NCBI GenBank assembly: GCA_030762935.1
Contig: CM060899.1
Coordinates: forward strand, 58,206,501-58,270,500
Direction: 5' to 3'
DNA: 64,000 bases
From: Hymenopus coronatus
Lineage: Eukaryota > Arthropoda > Insecta > Mantodea > Hymenopodidae
The notes under the pieces are model-generated. The model was not told where the DNA came from, did no database searches, and saw only the letters and a list, made by a program, of their open reading frames with translations. Within the stretch, counting starts at the first letter, position 1; each line of letters begins with the position of its first letter. Positions 22,005 to 32,732 of this stretch are shown here, piece after piece. The translations under genes were made by a program, and so were the position numbers.

Positions 22005-22712
22005 AGGGTTATTGAAAAAGAAAGAACAGATTTCAAACATTTATTGCTTCTAAACTACAAAAGATAGAAACTTGATTCCAACGTTCATAGAGAGAGAAAA
22101 GTGTACAATTTTATAATATGCATTCAATATGAGCACAGTGTGTTACATGACATATGTCAAAACTGTGGCTCATTTGTTGCCACACACGAATCAGTTGGTC
22201 TCTAGTTATCGAATTCACAGCTTCAACAATTCGATGTGGTAAATCTTCAAGAGTGTCAGGCATAGGAGGGATAAAAACACGGTATTTTACGCAACCCCAT
22301 AAAAATCACACGGAGTGAGATGTGGAGATCTAGGAGGCCACCGGCGATAACCCACAATTCGTATCTTTTTTTGTGGTCGGCAGGATGCAATGCTTGCAAT
22401 AACTGTTGTTTGTATGGCTTCAGGTGCAGACAATGTTTTAGAATTGACGGTGAAATACTCCTTGAACTGCAACAGCAGTCTAATTGCAGCACACAAAAGT
22501 ATTTCTGTTGTGGTGTCGCCGCCATTTCACTACAGACATACAACAAACACAGCGCCAATGCGGCCGTGATTGAAACTTCTACCACCGCGCTAATTCAATT
22601 GTAAACTTTTCTCTCTCCATGAACGTTGGAATCATATTTTTATTTTTTGTAGTTTGGAAGCAATAAATGTTTGAAATCTGTTCTTTCTTTTTGAATAACC
22701 CTGTATTTGAGT
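22005..22712 (-). mobile_element. Internally deleted mariner-type transposon
   Basis: About 708 bp bounded by long terminal inverted repeats. The left side starts CAGGGTTATTGAAAAAGAAA (22005), and the right side read on minus starts CAGGGTTATTCAAAAAGAAA (22712). Similarity continues for about 100 bp through AACAGATTTCAAACATTTAT and GATTCCAACGTTCATNGAGA. The interior is a shortened transposase remnant (22111-22525). TA flanks are plausible on the right (CCCTGTA) but not clean on the left. Termini and protein agree with a Tc1/mariner-superfamily element. Confidence 0.75.
22111..22525 (-). pseudogene. mariner-type transposase remnant
   Basis: Decayed, non-functional transposase. The start MAATPQQKYFCVLQL at 22525 matches the N-terminal helix-turn-helix start common to an arthropod mariner-like family (ATPQQKAFCVLQ). 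After a large internal deletion comes LKPYKQQLLQALHP. Then, in another frame, comes RRWPPRSPHLTPCDFYG, the catalytic-core signature WPPRSPDLTPxDF. A third frame gives PPMPDTLEDLPHRIVEAVN and runs to a TAA at 22111-22113. Frames change at least twice and the segments with the first catalytic Asp residues are missing. Only about 138 codons remain of a usual 340 or so. Intact relatives elsewhere would have mobilised it. Confidence 0.75.
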
Positions 22713-22744
22713 ATGTTTGAGGACCTCGCACCTCGGCTTAGAAG

Positions 22745-23480
22745 TATTTTGTGCTGTCTCTTATCCTATCTAAGAATTCGAGTTGATATCTTTAATAAGC
22801 GTCAGAGCTTCCTTTTGTAAGATGGGTTCAGTTGTCCTGTGCAAAATTGAAGCTCCAAAGAGATGAAATCTTCTCCCCAGTTCCTCGCAATTTAATGATT
22901 TGTGTTGGGATGTTTCCTCCTGGCTATCAGCGTCTCCAACTGGTGCCCCCCTTTGAAGAATCCAAATAATTCTACTCCTTCCTGATTCTTCCTTTGCCAA
23001 TATTAAGAGATCTATTGAACTTTTCGCTAGGTGCTTCAATTATATATTTACATAGCGTTTGACCAACAGATTTGATACAGCCTTTACCATAAAAAGGCTC
23101 AGGTCCATAGTATAGGAGTATTACTTCTCTCCTGGCTAGATGATCTGCTTTTTCACTGTCTCAATTTCCTGATGGCCTAGCATCCATCCTAGCCCAACAT
23201 TATGTATGAAGCCATTTCCAATAATAGTTTGAATTATTATGAGTCAAATTCTTAAAGAGCAGCTTCGACTGTCAGAGAGGATTATTACGTAGACCTTTTC
23301 ATGTCCTCTTTGAGCACAGACAAGGGTTGCATAAATCTCTGACTGGAACACGGGGCATTGCCTTCCAAGTGTGAATTTAATTTGGTTTTCGGAGAGACAC
23401 TGAATATTTGACGCTTAGGTGTGACGGGGGTTTCTTTAACTTGAGACCTACCCACACAGTTTCCCAGTCGAAACCGGCGA
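22745..23480 (-). pseudogene. LINE ORF2 C-terminus (RNase H-like region and zinc knuckle)
   Basis: Minus-strand remnant of a non-LTR retrotransposon. Upstream, in broken frames, are SEIYATLVCAQRGHEKVYVI and SDSRS (RNase H-like), then GWMLGHQEIE and DHLARR (compare WxPGHxxIxGNExADxLAR). The last open frame (22770-23039) contains GDADSQEETSQH followed by NCEELGRRFHLFG. This is the usual CxxC..ETxxHxxxxCxxLxxxRxxxxG tail of insect jockey/R1-like LINEs, with the first two cysteines mutated. Frameshifts and stops mark it as dead. The 5' part, reverse transcriptase and endonuclease are absent, as expected for 5'-truncated LINEs. The clade cannot be set by eye. Confidence 0.5.
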
Positions 23481-24438
23481 CGCTATTAAATTGGCCCTAA
23501 TCAATAGCATCATATAACCTTGTCGCATCCGACTTGATTACTAAGGGGGCAATGAGAGGGGCAAGAAAAGCAGGTGGTAGAGGACATCCGGAGACATATA
23601 TATCCAGATTCCCAAACATGAATTTGTATAATTCACACCATCCTATAAACATTATGTACAATTATTATTACCAAAAGAGGTACGCTCTTTCTATGTGATA
23701 GGGGTGGACAATTAATAACTTACCTGGACCGACGACTTGGGCGAAACTTCTGAAGCATTTAATAAACTTGTGAATAAAAAAAAAATATCTAAATACCCTT
23801 AGGGGTGCAAAGCGATGTTAAATCAATGACCACAAACAGCTTGTGATATGGAAAATTCGATCCCACCAGTAACAGACAAATTTAGTGTGTGATCGACAAC
23901 GGAAGTCTTGTTTCCATGTCTCAAATTTACATGCAATGCAAGATTGCTACCAAAAAATTAAGTAATATTATGGATAAATTATAAATGTCAAATTTTAATC
24001 GTCACATTATCAAAGGGAGTGTCAGAGCTCAAAATTGGGGCACTTGGCATTTGCATTATGAACATTCTTCGTGCTTCCTGGTCAGTCATATATTTATAAC
24101 TGTCAAGTAGTGAAAAAGAATGAGGCGTGTTAAGTTTTACAGCTCAGTAATTACGTCAAGTGTCAATAATTAATTAAGTATAGAGTGAGGCATTGTTAAA
24201 TTGCAGTGTGGATAATTAATACAGGCAGTGTAAACAACCAGTATCCACTTATCCACCTGCTTAACTATACAGGAGAAGCGAATGAGTAGCCGAGGCCAGC
24301 AGAGCCATCTTGGCAGTAAATAAATCTATCCACATATACACTTCGCCGGAGTACCCACCAGCATCCGTCGCAAAATATTGACTATTTCCCTTATGATTGA
24401 TCTTTCCCAGGAGAGGTGCAATTCTAATTCAACTTTTT
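23481..24438. other. No gene seen
   Basis: AT-rich DNA, unassigned. Its beginning may be the more decayed upstream part of the LINE remnant. Confidence 0.35.
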
Positions 24439-24490
24439 ACTTTCTTTAGCGTATATGTACAATGTACATAGTCGGTAAAGAAGGTAGCCT
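24439..24490 (+). mobile_element. Solo H1 5' terminus (~50 bp)
   Basis: TACTTTCTTTAGCGTATATG, the TGTACAATGTACA palindrome and AGAAGGTA, then unrelated DNA. Another H1 starts 85 bp on, in the same orientation. Confidence 0.6.
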
Positions 24491-24574
24491 AAAATGAAAT
24501 CAAATTGCTATATAAGAGCACAGGAGCATTTTTAACGCCTTCGCTTTTGACAATTTGTGGATTTATTGGATTTT

Positions 24575-25445
24575 TACTTTCTCTAGCCTCGTATGTACAA
24601 TATAAATAGTGGATAGAGAAGGTATTGTATTCCACCCAAAAATTCCATACCGAGATTTCACCGGAAATACATGTTTTAGAACCCCCTGAATACAAAAGAA
24701 AAGCATTTTCAGAAAAAGGTCCGTGAGTGTGTGCCTGTCTGTGTGTCTGTGGACAGCATAGCTCATAAACGAAAAGATGGTTAAAACCAAACTTGGTATT
24801 TCCAACGATGCGACACGAAGATTTTCAAGAAAATCCACCCACCTCTTACTACCCTTTACATGGAGACATTTTCGAAAATTTTGTTTTTCTTAAAAATGGC
24901 TCTAAAGATTTTGATTAAAATACCATATTTTAAAGCAATTTCCATCACAAATAAAATGTATATCCTGAATTTACTGGGAATGGCTTCTTAAGACCTATTT
25001 GTCCTGGATGAATTTTACTGAATTTTGCATAACTAGTAAACCGTAAGAGATATACAAAAACTTACTACACAAAACATGTAGATCTCGTTAAAATATACAT
25101 TTTTGTTTTGTTTTTAGTTTACTGTTTTCGAGATATTCCTTGTTATAAGTTTCAGTTGTAAAGTTGTGCTTTTCTCAGACAGGAAATGTCCGTTTTTCTT
25201 TTATTCTACTCCTGGCCAAGCAAAGAAGCGATTTGCTTAATCGCATATCTACAACTTTTAAAACATTTGACTGTTGCTTTAGCATAGCGCATTCCTGTAG
25301 TTCCCTTCTACTTACAAGGAACTCAGTAATAAGAACATTCTGCTAACGTTTATTTCGATTACCTTGGTATAGAAAGAAGATCTTATGTAAGAAGTTTGTT
25401 TGTAGAGCAGCTAGAGAAAGTCGTATGAGTGTAGCACATCAGATA
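24575..25445 (+). mobile_element. H1 copy, full length
   Basis: TACTTTCTCTAGCCTCGTATG at 24575 to CGTATGAGTGTAGCACATCAGAT at 25445, 871 bp. The ATACCAA palindrome is partly deleted (TTAAAACCAAACTTGGTATTTCC). The hairpin stem is changed (GTATGAGTGTAGCACAT). Confidence 0.75.
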
Positions 25446-25570
25446 TTTTTTTGTTGAATGCCATTAAACGTAAGATATATGCGGTAATTTACAATATATG
25501 GCGTTTAAATCTGCCGCGCTACTCCACTAAATTATATGTGGCATCAGTTTTGCACGTTTAAATTAGTGTT

Positions 25571-25582
25571 TGCGCATGCGCG
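25571..25582. promoter_or_regulatory. NRF-1-type palindrome, candidate promoter element
   Basis: TGCGCATGCGCG fits the NRF-1 consensus YGCGCAYGCGCR exactly, in an otherwise AT-rich region free of recognised repeats. The surrounding 25540-25990 stretch is richer in CG dinucleotides and ATGCGC/GCGCA motifs than its neighbours (for example GTATGCGCAG near 25990). NRF-1-family sites (Ewg in flies) typically lie near housekeeping promoters. No transcript evidence is available. Confidence 0.35.
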
Positions 25583-25907
25583 ACTTGTATGACGTAATTA
25601 ATTTATGGGCCAAATACACATGCAGTGTGCACACTACAACGCATGCTCAAATGACGAAACTTCTTTTCCCGCGCTTATTAGTTCCATGACGCTAGATGGT
25701 TGCTCACTACGGTAGAAGAAAATATCGCTAGAGGGCAGCAGTGTTATAGCTTCATAGCACTGTACTTCTTAATACAATGTCTGTAACACTGCGTAAATCC
25801 TGCCATCTTGTGACTTGGCATTGGTTAAGGTGTAAGAAGGAGGAACAACATATTTCAGACTATCCGTATTCTCAACCGCAGTATAATTGCACATTATAGC
25901 TTGTGAG

Positions 25908-26030
25908 ATGAGACAAGAGCAAAACCGCAATTTGCGCAGTGACAACTCTTCACCTGATGAGCTGATGATGGGAGAAGTTGCGCCTTCATGTATGCGCAGA
26001 AGTCATAAGTTTCTATCCACGAAGGAGTGA
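25908..26030 (+). CDS. Short coding-like frame, 40 codons, unknown
   Basis: ATG at 25908 to TGA at 26028-26030. The product begins MRQEQNRNLRSDNSSPDELM and is polar and charged. It lies 330 bp downstream of the NRF-1-type site and 60 bp upstream of an acidic frame (26090-26191). It could be part of a first exon, an upstream ORF or chance. No motif is recognised. Confidence 0.2.
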   Translation: MRQEQNRNLRSDNSSPDELMMGEVAPSCMRRSHKFLSTKE

Positions 26031-26089
26031 AGTATGCTAGCGTTAGCTTTAGTGCGGTTTTCTTTAGCGTTTATGTAAATAAACACTAG

Positions 26090-26191
26090 CAGATTATTAA
26101 CTTAGAAGAAGACAGTGATGCCGATGTAGATAGCGATGCTGGTTATGAGAACGAAGATGATGGTGTAATAAGCGGGATTGAGGAGCTGTAG
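26090..26191 (+). CDS. Short acidic frame, possible exon, unknown
   Basis: 33 open codons ending in TAG (26189-26191). The central residues LEEDSDADVDSDAGYENEDD are strongly acidic. An AG at 26104-26105 (TTAACTTAG) could serve as a 3' splice site. Such acidic tails occur in many nuclear proteins and at the N-terminus of piggyBac-like transposases, so the composition does not identify it. Confidence 0.2.
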   Translation, partial: QIINLEEDSDADVDSDAGYENEDDGVISGIEEL

Positions 26192-27713
26192 AAACATGTG
26201 GTGTAATATTACTTATTGTTTGGCTATGTTCAAGGTTGCCAACTTATTGTGTGATAAGCTGGATTGTAACCAAAATGTTAACATATCGACATTCCTTCAA
26301 GCAAATACTCCCTCTCACGCTCTACATACTCCTAATGGCGTATTATATATATGAATAAAATTAGCTTTATAACGAACAAAGTAATTTCGCTTAGCTATGT
26401 GCAGACAATTACTTTTATGTGAACTGTAATTGTTTAACGCAGCACGCTTTTGTGGTTGTGTTTAGTCATTCTCGGCAAGCTAGCACCCCTATAACCCTCT
26501 CAGCCGCTGCAGAGAGGGAGGGAAGGAAGGAAAACAACTTCTTTTATGCGCAAACTTTGTTCATGTCTTACCTCACGTCCTATACTTCGTTCTTGCTTTA
26601 GAGGCTTTACTTAATGATGTACACAACAAACATCCAAAAAACTACCCTTTCTTTCGTAAGAAAACTTATGGATAAGTATCATCATTAGAGCTCGTTCCGA
26701 GGCCACGAAAGTGCCGGATTGATGTTCGGTGCACACAGAGTGTGGAGTGGTGGGGTGGACGTCATCTCTACAGCCCGTTTCGAAACCGTAACTTCGAAAC
26801 GTGTTGCAGTATCTAGTATTGCTCACTGCCTGGCGTAGTTCAGTTCCTGCTAGTAGATACACCAGTTAACACTGAAAAAGAGCGCAGATTGAAAAATGTC
26901 GAAAATACGAAAGGGTAGAATAAACTTGTGGATGATTCACACATATTTTGAGTCACAGGAGGAGAGCATTTTCTTTCGATTCAGTAAATACGTATGCATC
27001 TTGTAATTCACTGCAATGAATTCTGTGCTGATTGTCTTTTCAAAGCTCTGAACATTATTGTCCTGAAATTTCTGTATCAAACTTTATAGTGTTATTTGTA
27101 AAGGTACAAGACGTTTATATTTACTAACCCTATTATGAAATAATTGTTTTATTATATTACTTTATAAATTAGAACGATGCATATAGTGTCGATATAAGTA
27201 ATGCGGTACTTTTGGAACAGATTATACCTCAATGTATGCATGTTTACGCTACACCTCCTCACCACTACCCTCTCTTTATGCCGCTGACTGTCTGTTTGTT
27301 CATAACCTAAAACCTAGCACTTATTATCATCATGGTTGTTGTAGTTGGGAGCGGAGCAGATATATAAACTTATTCTAATCACAACGATTATATAAACTTA
27401 TTCTAATCACATTTTTAGGGCTATCAAACTTCTATGAACTCACAGAATGTTTACTTACGAGCCGTTACTGGTTGGGAGGGTATATCTGTAGCCGCTATAA
27501 CCACAATATCCCTGAGCATTGAACTCTCTCCTGCACTAGCAAACAGCCCTCAATTATGTAAATTTGTCTAAATGACGCAAGACACCACACAAACCAGTTT
27601 TAACCATTTCTTCACTCCTCGAATAGAACATCAGACACCAGAACATCTTAATAACAAGGCAATTATGTAAAAGCGCCTAAGCGCTCGAGCATTACATGCT
27701 TTTTACTTTATCT

Positions 27714-28551
27714 ACAAAGTACATGGTATATAGCTAGGCAAGGTATAGACTCCACCCAAAACTTCGATACCGAAATTTCACCGGAAACGCACGTTTTAGG
27801 GTACCCTATATAAAAAAAAAAAAAAAAAATTGAAAAAGATCCGCGCGTATATGTGTGTGTCCGTGTGTCTGTGAGCACGATAACTCAAAAACGAAAAGTA
27901 GGTAAAATACCAAACTTATTATTTAAGTTTAGTATCTTTCAAGGATGCGACACGAAAATTTTGAGGAAAATCCCCCCACACCAAACTACCTTTAACATGA
28001 ATTTTTCGAACATTTTTATTCTCTTCAAAAAATTGCTCTAACAAATTTTATTAAGATGCTGTATATTTAAGATGTTTAAATGACAAATAAAATGTTTATT
28101 TTGAATTTTCTGGTAGTAGCCTCCGAAGACCTCTTTATCTTGGATACATTTTGGTGATTTTAAATAACTGTTAAACCGTAAGAGGCAAAAACTTCTCATT
28201 AAAATACACGATTTGTGTCATATAATTTTCTTCGTGGAGTTGACCAAGATATTCCTTGTTATTGGTTACAGTTTTAAAATAACTCGAACTTTTCTCATAC
28301 GGGAATTTGTTAACTCTGGCCATGCAAAGAAACGGATTTCATCCACATGACAACCACATTTTAAAAGTTTTGACTATCGCTTAAACCTAGTACATTCCCT
28401 TATTTCCCTTCTACTTACAAGAAAGCAAGAGATAAGACAATTTTTGCTAATTTTTATCTCGATTAGCGTTAAGTAGATAGAACAATAAGCTATTTAACAA
28501 TAATTTGTTACAGAGATGTAGAGAAAGTCATGTGAATGGAACACATCAGAT
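27714..28551 (+). mobile_element. H1 copy, full length
   Basis: TACTTTATCTACAAAGTACATGG at 27714 (palindrome degraded), CATGTGAATGGAACACATCAGAT at 28551. It carries an A-run at 27812-27829 and a short GT tract. The palindrome reads AAATACCAAACTTATTATTTAA. Confidence 0.75.
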
Positions 28552-28610
28552 TTAAATTCTGTGAATCACTATATAAAATCAAGTGAAATTTAGCCTGAGC
28601 TAAACATTAA

Positions 28611-28784
28611 ATTTGTTTCTTTTGTGATGAAAATGGCGTCGAATTTTGGTGTAATTATCGTCTGGCTAAGGAATTTCCAAGCATTAAATCCAGGATGAAA
28701 GAAGATTCAATGTTATCGGGCTTTATATCATATGCCACCCCGATAATGAAACATGTTCGCTGTTGCTTGCGTTCTATGTGTTGA
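28611..28784 (+). CDS. Open frame of 57 codons, possible exon fragment
   Basis: Between two H1 copies a frame runs from after TAA (28608-28610) to TGA (28782-28784) with no start needed. It includes CFFCDENGVEFWCNY and LAKEFPSIKSRMKEDS, a cysteine-spaced, coding-like composition. No family is recognised, and chance is possible in 250 bp. Confidence 0.2.
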   Translation: MCFFCDENGVEFWCNYRLAKEFPSIKSRMKEDSMLSGFISYATPIMKHVRCCLRSMC

Positions 28785-28814
28785 TTTTAATGTAGCTGAT
28801 TGTTTAGCTTGTCT

Positions 28815-29618
28815 ACCGCGTATAATGCACTCAGTAGGTAGAGAAAGTATTCTATTTTACTAAAATAATTGCTACCGAGATTTCACTGCAAATACAAGTT
28901 TTGAGGACCCCTTAATAAATATAATTTTTACAAAATGCACATGTGTGTGTAAATAGCATAACTAAAAAAAAAACAAAAAAAAACAAGTTCGTTAAATACC
29001 AAAATTGATATTTCTTCCAAGGATGCATCACATCACAAATGAAATGTATATCTTGGATTTTCTGAGAATAGCCTCTGAAGCCCTCTTCATTCTGGATTAC
29101 TTTTGTATAACGTGTAAACCGTTAGAGATAGACAAAAACGCACTGCACAAAAAAACAAATCTCCTTAAAACACTCAAGACTACTTTATTCTGGAAAAATT
29201 TTACGGAATTTTGCATATCTGGTAAACCGTAAGAGATAGACAAAAAGTTACTTCGCAGAAAATGTAGAGCTTGTTAAAACACACAATTTGTGTTATATAC
29301 ATTTTTTTCGTGGAGCGGATCATTTTTGAGATATTCCTTGTTATGGGCTTCAGCTTTAAACACTTACACTTTTCTCATATTGGCATTTGTCAACTCCTGT
29401 CCATACAAAGGAACCTCAGTCACTTAACAAACAACTTTTGACTATCATTTTAACTTATAGCACTCCCTTACTTCGCTTAGTACTTACAAGGAAGCAAATA
29501 ATAAGACTATTTCTGCTAATTTTTTCTCGATTAGCATGAAGTAAAAAGAAGCATAAGCTATTTAACAATAATTTTTTGCAGAGATGTAGAGAAGTTCATG
29601 TGAATGGAACACATCAGC
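28815..29618 (+). mobile_element. H1 copy, internally rearranged
   Basis: 5' end decayed (TTGTCTACCGCGTATAATGC). A direct jump occurs from GGATGCATCACAT to CACAAATGAAATG, deleting about 100 bp. Then the CTTTATTCTGG...AAACCGT.AGAGATAGACAAAAA segment is present twice in tandem (29090-29150 and 29180-29246). 3' end CATGTGAATGGAACACATCAG. Confidence 0.65.
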
Positions 29619-29850
29619 TTTTAACACACCTTGTGTGATGAATGGTTTTGGAATGAACATTATTTGTTTTGAAAGGATAACGGTCTTCATGGATGTGAAT
29701 GGTTTCCAGTCTCTTTACAAATCAGTTAAAATAGAAGTTAACTGAACAAGAAAGGCAGCAGGTGAACTATGATAAATCAAAAGGCCGGAAGGTATGAACC
29801 GCAGGCTGGTAATTAGTTAGGGCGTTGTTCACGTAATCCAATCACATGTT

Positions 29851-29923
29851 TTTATTAGAAGGTTTGTGAACAAGCGTGAAAGGAGCTTTTGTGCGAATCT
29901 CACTCAACGTGAACAAACAAAAA
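29851..29923. repeat. Shared 3' flank of H1, copy 1
   Basis: About 73 bp next to an H1 3' terminus, closely matching 32733-32802 next to another H1 3' terminus: AGAAGGTTTGTGAACAAG, CGAATCTCACTCAACG, GAACAAACAAAA. Confidence 0.65.
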
Positions 29924-30003
29924 ATCTGTTGTGTTACACTCACATATTTTTTCTACACTCTGTTCTTATTAATGACTATACAGTTATTCTTACGAAAGTT
30001 CAT
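29924..30003 (-). mobile_element. H1 3'-end fragment (80 bp)
   Basis: ATCTGTTGTGTTACACTCAC to TTACGAAAGTTCAT, where an opposite-strand H1 begins at 30004. No remainder is seen on the far side. Confidence 0.6.
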
Positions 30004-30862
30004 TACTTTCACGTCTTCGTACATAGTACGAGAAGGTATTGCATTTCACCCAAAACTTCGATACCGAGATTTCACAGAAAACACATGTTAAGGGTTCCCC
30101 TGTATAAAAAAAACATGTTTAGGAAAAGGTAGTGTGATTATCCGTGCGTCTGTAAACACGATAGTTCAAAAATAAAAAGTCGATTAAATACCAAACTGGT
30201 ATTTAAGCTTAGTATCTTCCAAGGAAAGCGGCACCGTTGTTGAGTGGTTAGACCGCTCTCCCCCATCTAGGCGTCCCGGGTTCGATCCCAAGCGCCGCAT
30301 GTAGGATTTGTGGTGGAAGAAGCGATGCCTGAGCGGGTTTTCTCCGGTTCCTCCCGTTTCCCCCGCCATTCATTCCACCAACAGCAAGCTATCACCAATT
30401 TCGCTTACATTTCATATCATCCACTTCCTCATGTTCATGCCTGGCTGTGTGACCCACGTAACCGGTTCTCTATTCTGTGGTTTCGTGCCTTTGGCTTCCC
30501 AACAGATTTCTGACCGCTAGGTACTGCCTTGTAATTCCTTGGGGAATGCCAGTCCTACAAATATACGGGGAGGTTAAGCCGATTACGGAACGAAACGATC
30601 TTCCAAGGATGCGACACGAATATTTTCAAGAAAAACCCCCAACTGCAAACTGCCCTTTATATGGAACAATTCTAGAAAAGTCTGATTTTCTCAAAAATGG
30701 CTCTAACGATTTTGATTAAAATATTGATATTAAAGATCGCAAATAAAATGTATCTATATCTTGAATTTTCTGGGAATAGCCTCTGAAGTCCTATTCATTC
30801 TGAATGACTTTTACATAACTGGTAAACTGTAAGAGATAGACAAAAACTACTACACACTATTT
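30004..30862 (+). mobile_element. H1 copy carrying a SINE-B, 3' end lost
   Basis: TACTTTCACGTCTTCGTACATAG start, and the body is interrupted by SINE-B at 30226-30597. It resumes at GATGCGACACGAATATTTTC and ends at ACAAAAACTACTACACAC (30862), before the 3' third. Confidence 0.7.
30226..30597 (+). mobile_element. SINE-B copy, full length with 12-bp target duplication
   Basis: 372 bp, tRNA-derived. A box GTTGAGTGGTTAGACCGC and B box GGGTTCGATCCC sit in the first 70 bp. Then come GGATTTGTGGTGGAAGAAGC, GCGGGTTTTCTCCGG, TCATATCATCCACTTCCTCA, GTTCATGCCTGGCT, TTCTGTGGTTTCGTGCC and a tail GGGAGG.TAAGCCGATTACGGAACGAAA. ATCTTCCAAGGA repeats exactly at 30214-30225 and 30598-30609. Best reference for this family. 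Confidence 0.85.
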
Positions 30863-31386
30863 TTGTCAAATATGTACACCTGTCGCAAAAAAAAAAAAAA
30901 AAAAAAAAAAAAAATAGAAAAAAAAAGTGTGTCATCCCCAGATCCCATGTGTCGATCGAAGAGCCTCGGATATCTTCGTAAAAGCTGTATTCACAACGCA
31001 CACGAAAGAACTGTACAGTGGCCAGTGACTGATAGCGCAATGGTTAACTTCTGAGCACTGAAAACGAATCTCGAAACATTGGCCGAGAGGTTAAGAAGGC
31101 CTTGACCACTCGTAAGTTCCTAGGTACCATCTCGCCCTGATTGTCATTTTTTTTATGTTTTTTTTTTTTTTTTTTTTTTTTTAATGTTATGACTGGATAT
31201 GTAGAGCATAATATTGCAATAATATAACTTGGCATTTGAAATTATGGGCCTATCTATGTACACAAAAACATGATTCTACTAACACTAGTGTTAAATAACT
31301 TAAAAAAAAAGTGTAAAGAAACTCTTATCTTCTAAAACTGAAACACAAAAAATAAACACAATAAATAATGGGTGTATGCCCGTATA
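30863..31386. other. Unassigned, with A28-type and T-rich homopolymers
   Basis: Contains an A-run at 30890-30914, a T-rich run at 31142-31183 and a GC-richer patch (30940-31130) between them, flanked by opposite homopolymers. A processed insertion is conceivable but unproven. Confidence 0.35.
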
Positions 31387-31841
31387 ATGGCTCTCAAACT
31401 TCGGGATATAGACAAAATAAATGTCTACAGTAATGTGGACGAGAAGCTACAAGAGCTCAGGCGTCTTGAATTTGTGCCAAGAAGCCATATTTTGTCCTTC
31501 GCCCCTTTACAGGTAATTGGAGCGCAGCTCCCATTTTACCCAGCCCACACATTCTCACAGAGGGAATCAAAATATTATGGAGTAATATCGTGTATTGCAC
31601 ATTGTTCATTGTATCGTCAACCTATCATAGCACACCTAGACCGTCCATTGATATCCAACTCCAACACGATACAGATACGCAACCATAATGGAATTGTGAA
31701 CCATGTATTTTGCATCGCATCGGGTCTCCTTTGGACGATAGACAATCAAATTTTCCCTTACAGGTGGAAGAAAGTGTCACCTTGTATGAGAATATCGACA
31801 CGGATCGGTTTATAAAGGGTGTGTGTTTGATGGCTTTGTGA
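31387..31841 (+). CDS. Candidate 3' end of a host gene, two exons, unknown product
   Basis: Exon A is open from ATG 31387 to CAG at 31512. Its coding-like residues include LRDIDKINVY, DEKLQELRRLEFVPRSHIL and SFAPLQ. CAG|GTAATT (31510-31518) is a good donor. ATTTTCCCTTACAG|GTG (31750-31766) is a good acceptor with a pyrimidine tract. The two sites keep the same frame (phase 0) across a 251-bp intron. Exon B reads VEESVTLYENIDTDRFIKGV and ends in TGA at 31839-31841. AATAAA occurs about 110 bp downstream (near 31953). The intron can also be read through in frame with exon A, giving a 147-codon frame from a GTG at 31372. A stop at 31366-31368 precedes it, so the gene either starts at 31387 or has its first exon boundary at an AG near 31411/31430. 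Product not recognised. Confidence 0.35.
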
Positions 31842-32427
31842 AGGCTATGTTAATTTAAAAAAATGAATATTAAAAAAAGTTTCAAAACATTGGTTTTTCT
31901 TAACGATGCCTTTAGTATTTCTGCGCACCACATGCATATTGATATTTGGTAGAATAAACACTCAATGAAGTATCATAATAACTATCATATTATATTAATT
32001 GTACCGAATGTCTTGAATGAAATAAGTATGTGTAAAATAAATAACCCAAATGTACTGATTCAAGATCATTAAGAAATGGAAAAAAAATGTTTACTACATG
32101 CGAAAAGCAAACCTGCGATCATCACCGGAGTAGTAACCTATTTTGTGACAGCGCTATAAGAAACATACATGGAAAGTGGTAGGTTTTTACAATACTAACT
32201 GTATCATATTTTGAGTCCTTAATATTTTTAGTTAATATTGATAGTGTGTTATTGAAGAAGTTTGAAGCTATGTATTTGGTTATGATTATTGATCATATAG
32301 GTAGTAATATTCAGATTTGGAATTTGTGACAACTTGTTGCTGCCGCTACACAACTGTATCAGGGATGTACACAAGGCGCTGTGAGGGACAGACGAATTTG
32401 GCGTTCCAAACATGCTCATTTTTCCCC
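31842..32427. other. Possible 3' UTR, then unassigned AT-rich DNA
   Basis: If the upstream exons are real, AATAAA near 31953 would be a polyadenylation signal. The rest shows no repeat family. Confidence 0.3.
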
Positions 32428-32730
32428 CCTTTTATTGGTTTCAATTTTAAACTAATTAAAATTTTCTCACGCAGGAAGTCCTCGCCCGTTTAATATCTGT
32501 TTTGTTTTCTTCTGATCATGGAAAGAGAACCTAAATTTCGATGTCAACCGCTACATCTTTTAAAAGATTTGGCTATCGCTTTAGCCTAGTGTATTCCCTG
32601 GTTTTCCTTTTACTACAAGGAAGCAAGTAATATGACCATTTCTGCTAATGTTTATCCCGATTAGCATGATGTAGATAAAAATAAGCTTTTAAGGAACAGA
32701 TAGAAGACATGTTAATGGAGCACATCAGAT
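32428..32730 (+). mobile_element. H1 3' part, 5'-truncated
   Basis: From TTATTGGTTTCAATTTTAAAC to CATGTTAATGGAGCACATCAGAT. It abuts the 70-bp flank shared with 29851-29923. Confidence 0.65.
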
Positions 32731-32732
32731 TG

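Larger units (their letters stand above)
25446..27713. other. Longest H1-free stretch of the window
   Basis: About 2.3 kb without H1, SINE or LINE similarity. It contains the NRF-1-type site, two short frames, a tandem duplication TATATAAACTTATTCTAATCACA (27360-27410) and a GC-richer block at 26690-26870. It is the best place here to look for a host promoter or exon. Confidence 0.4.
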
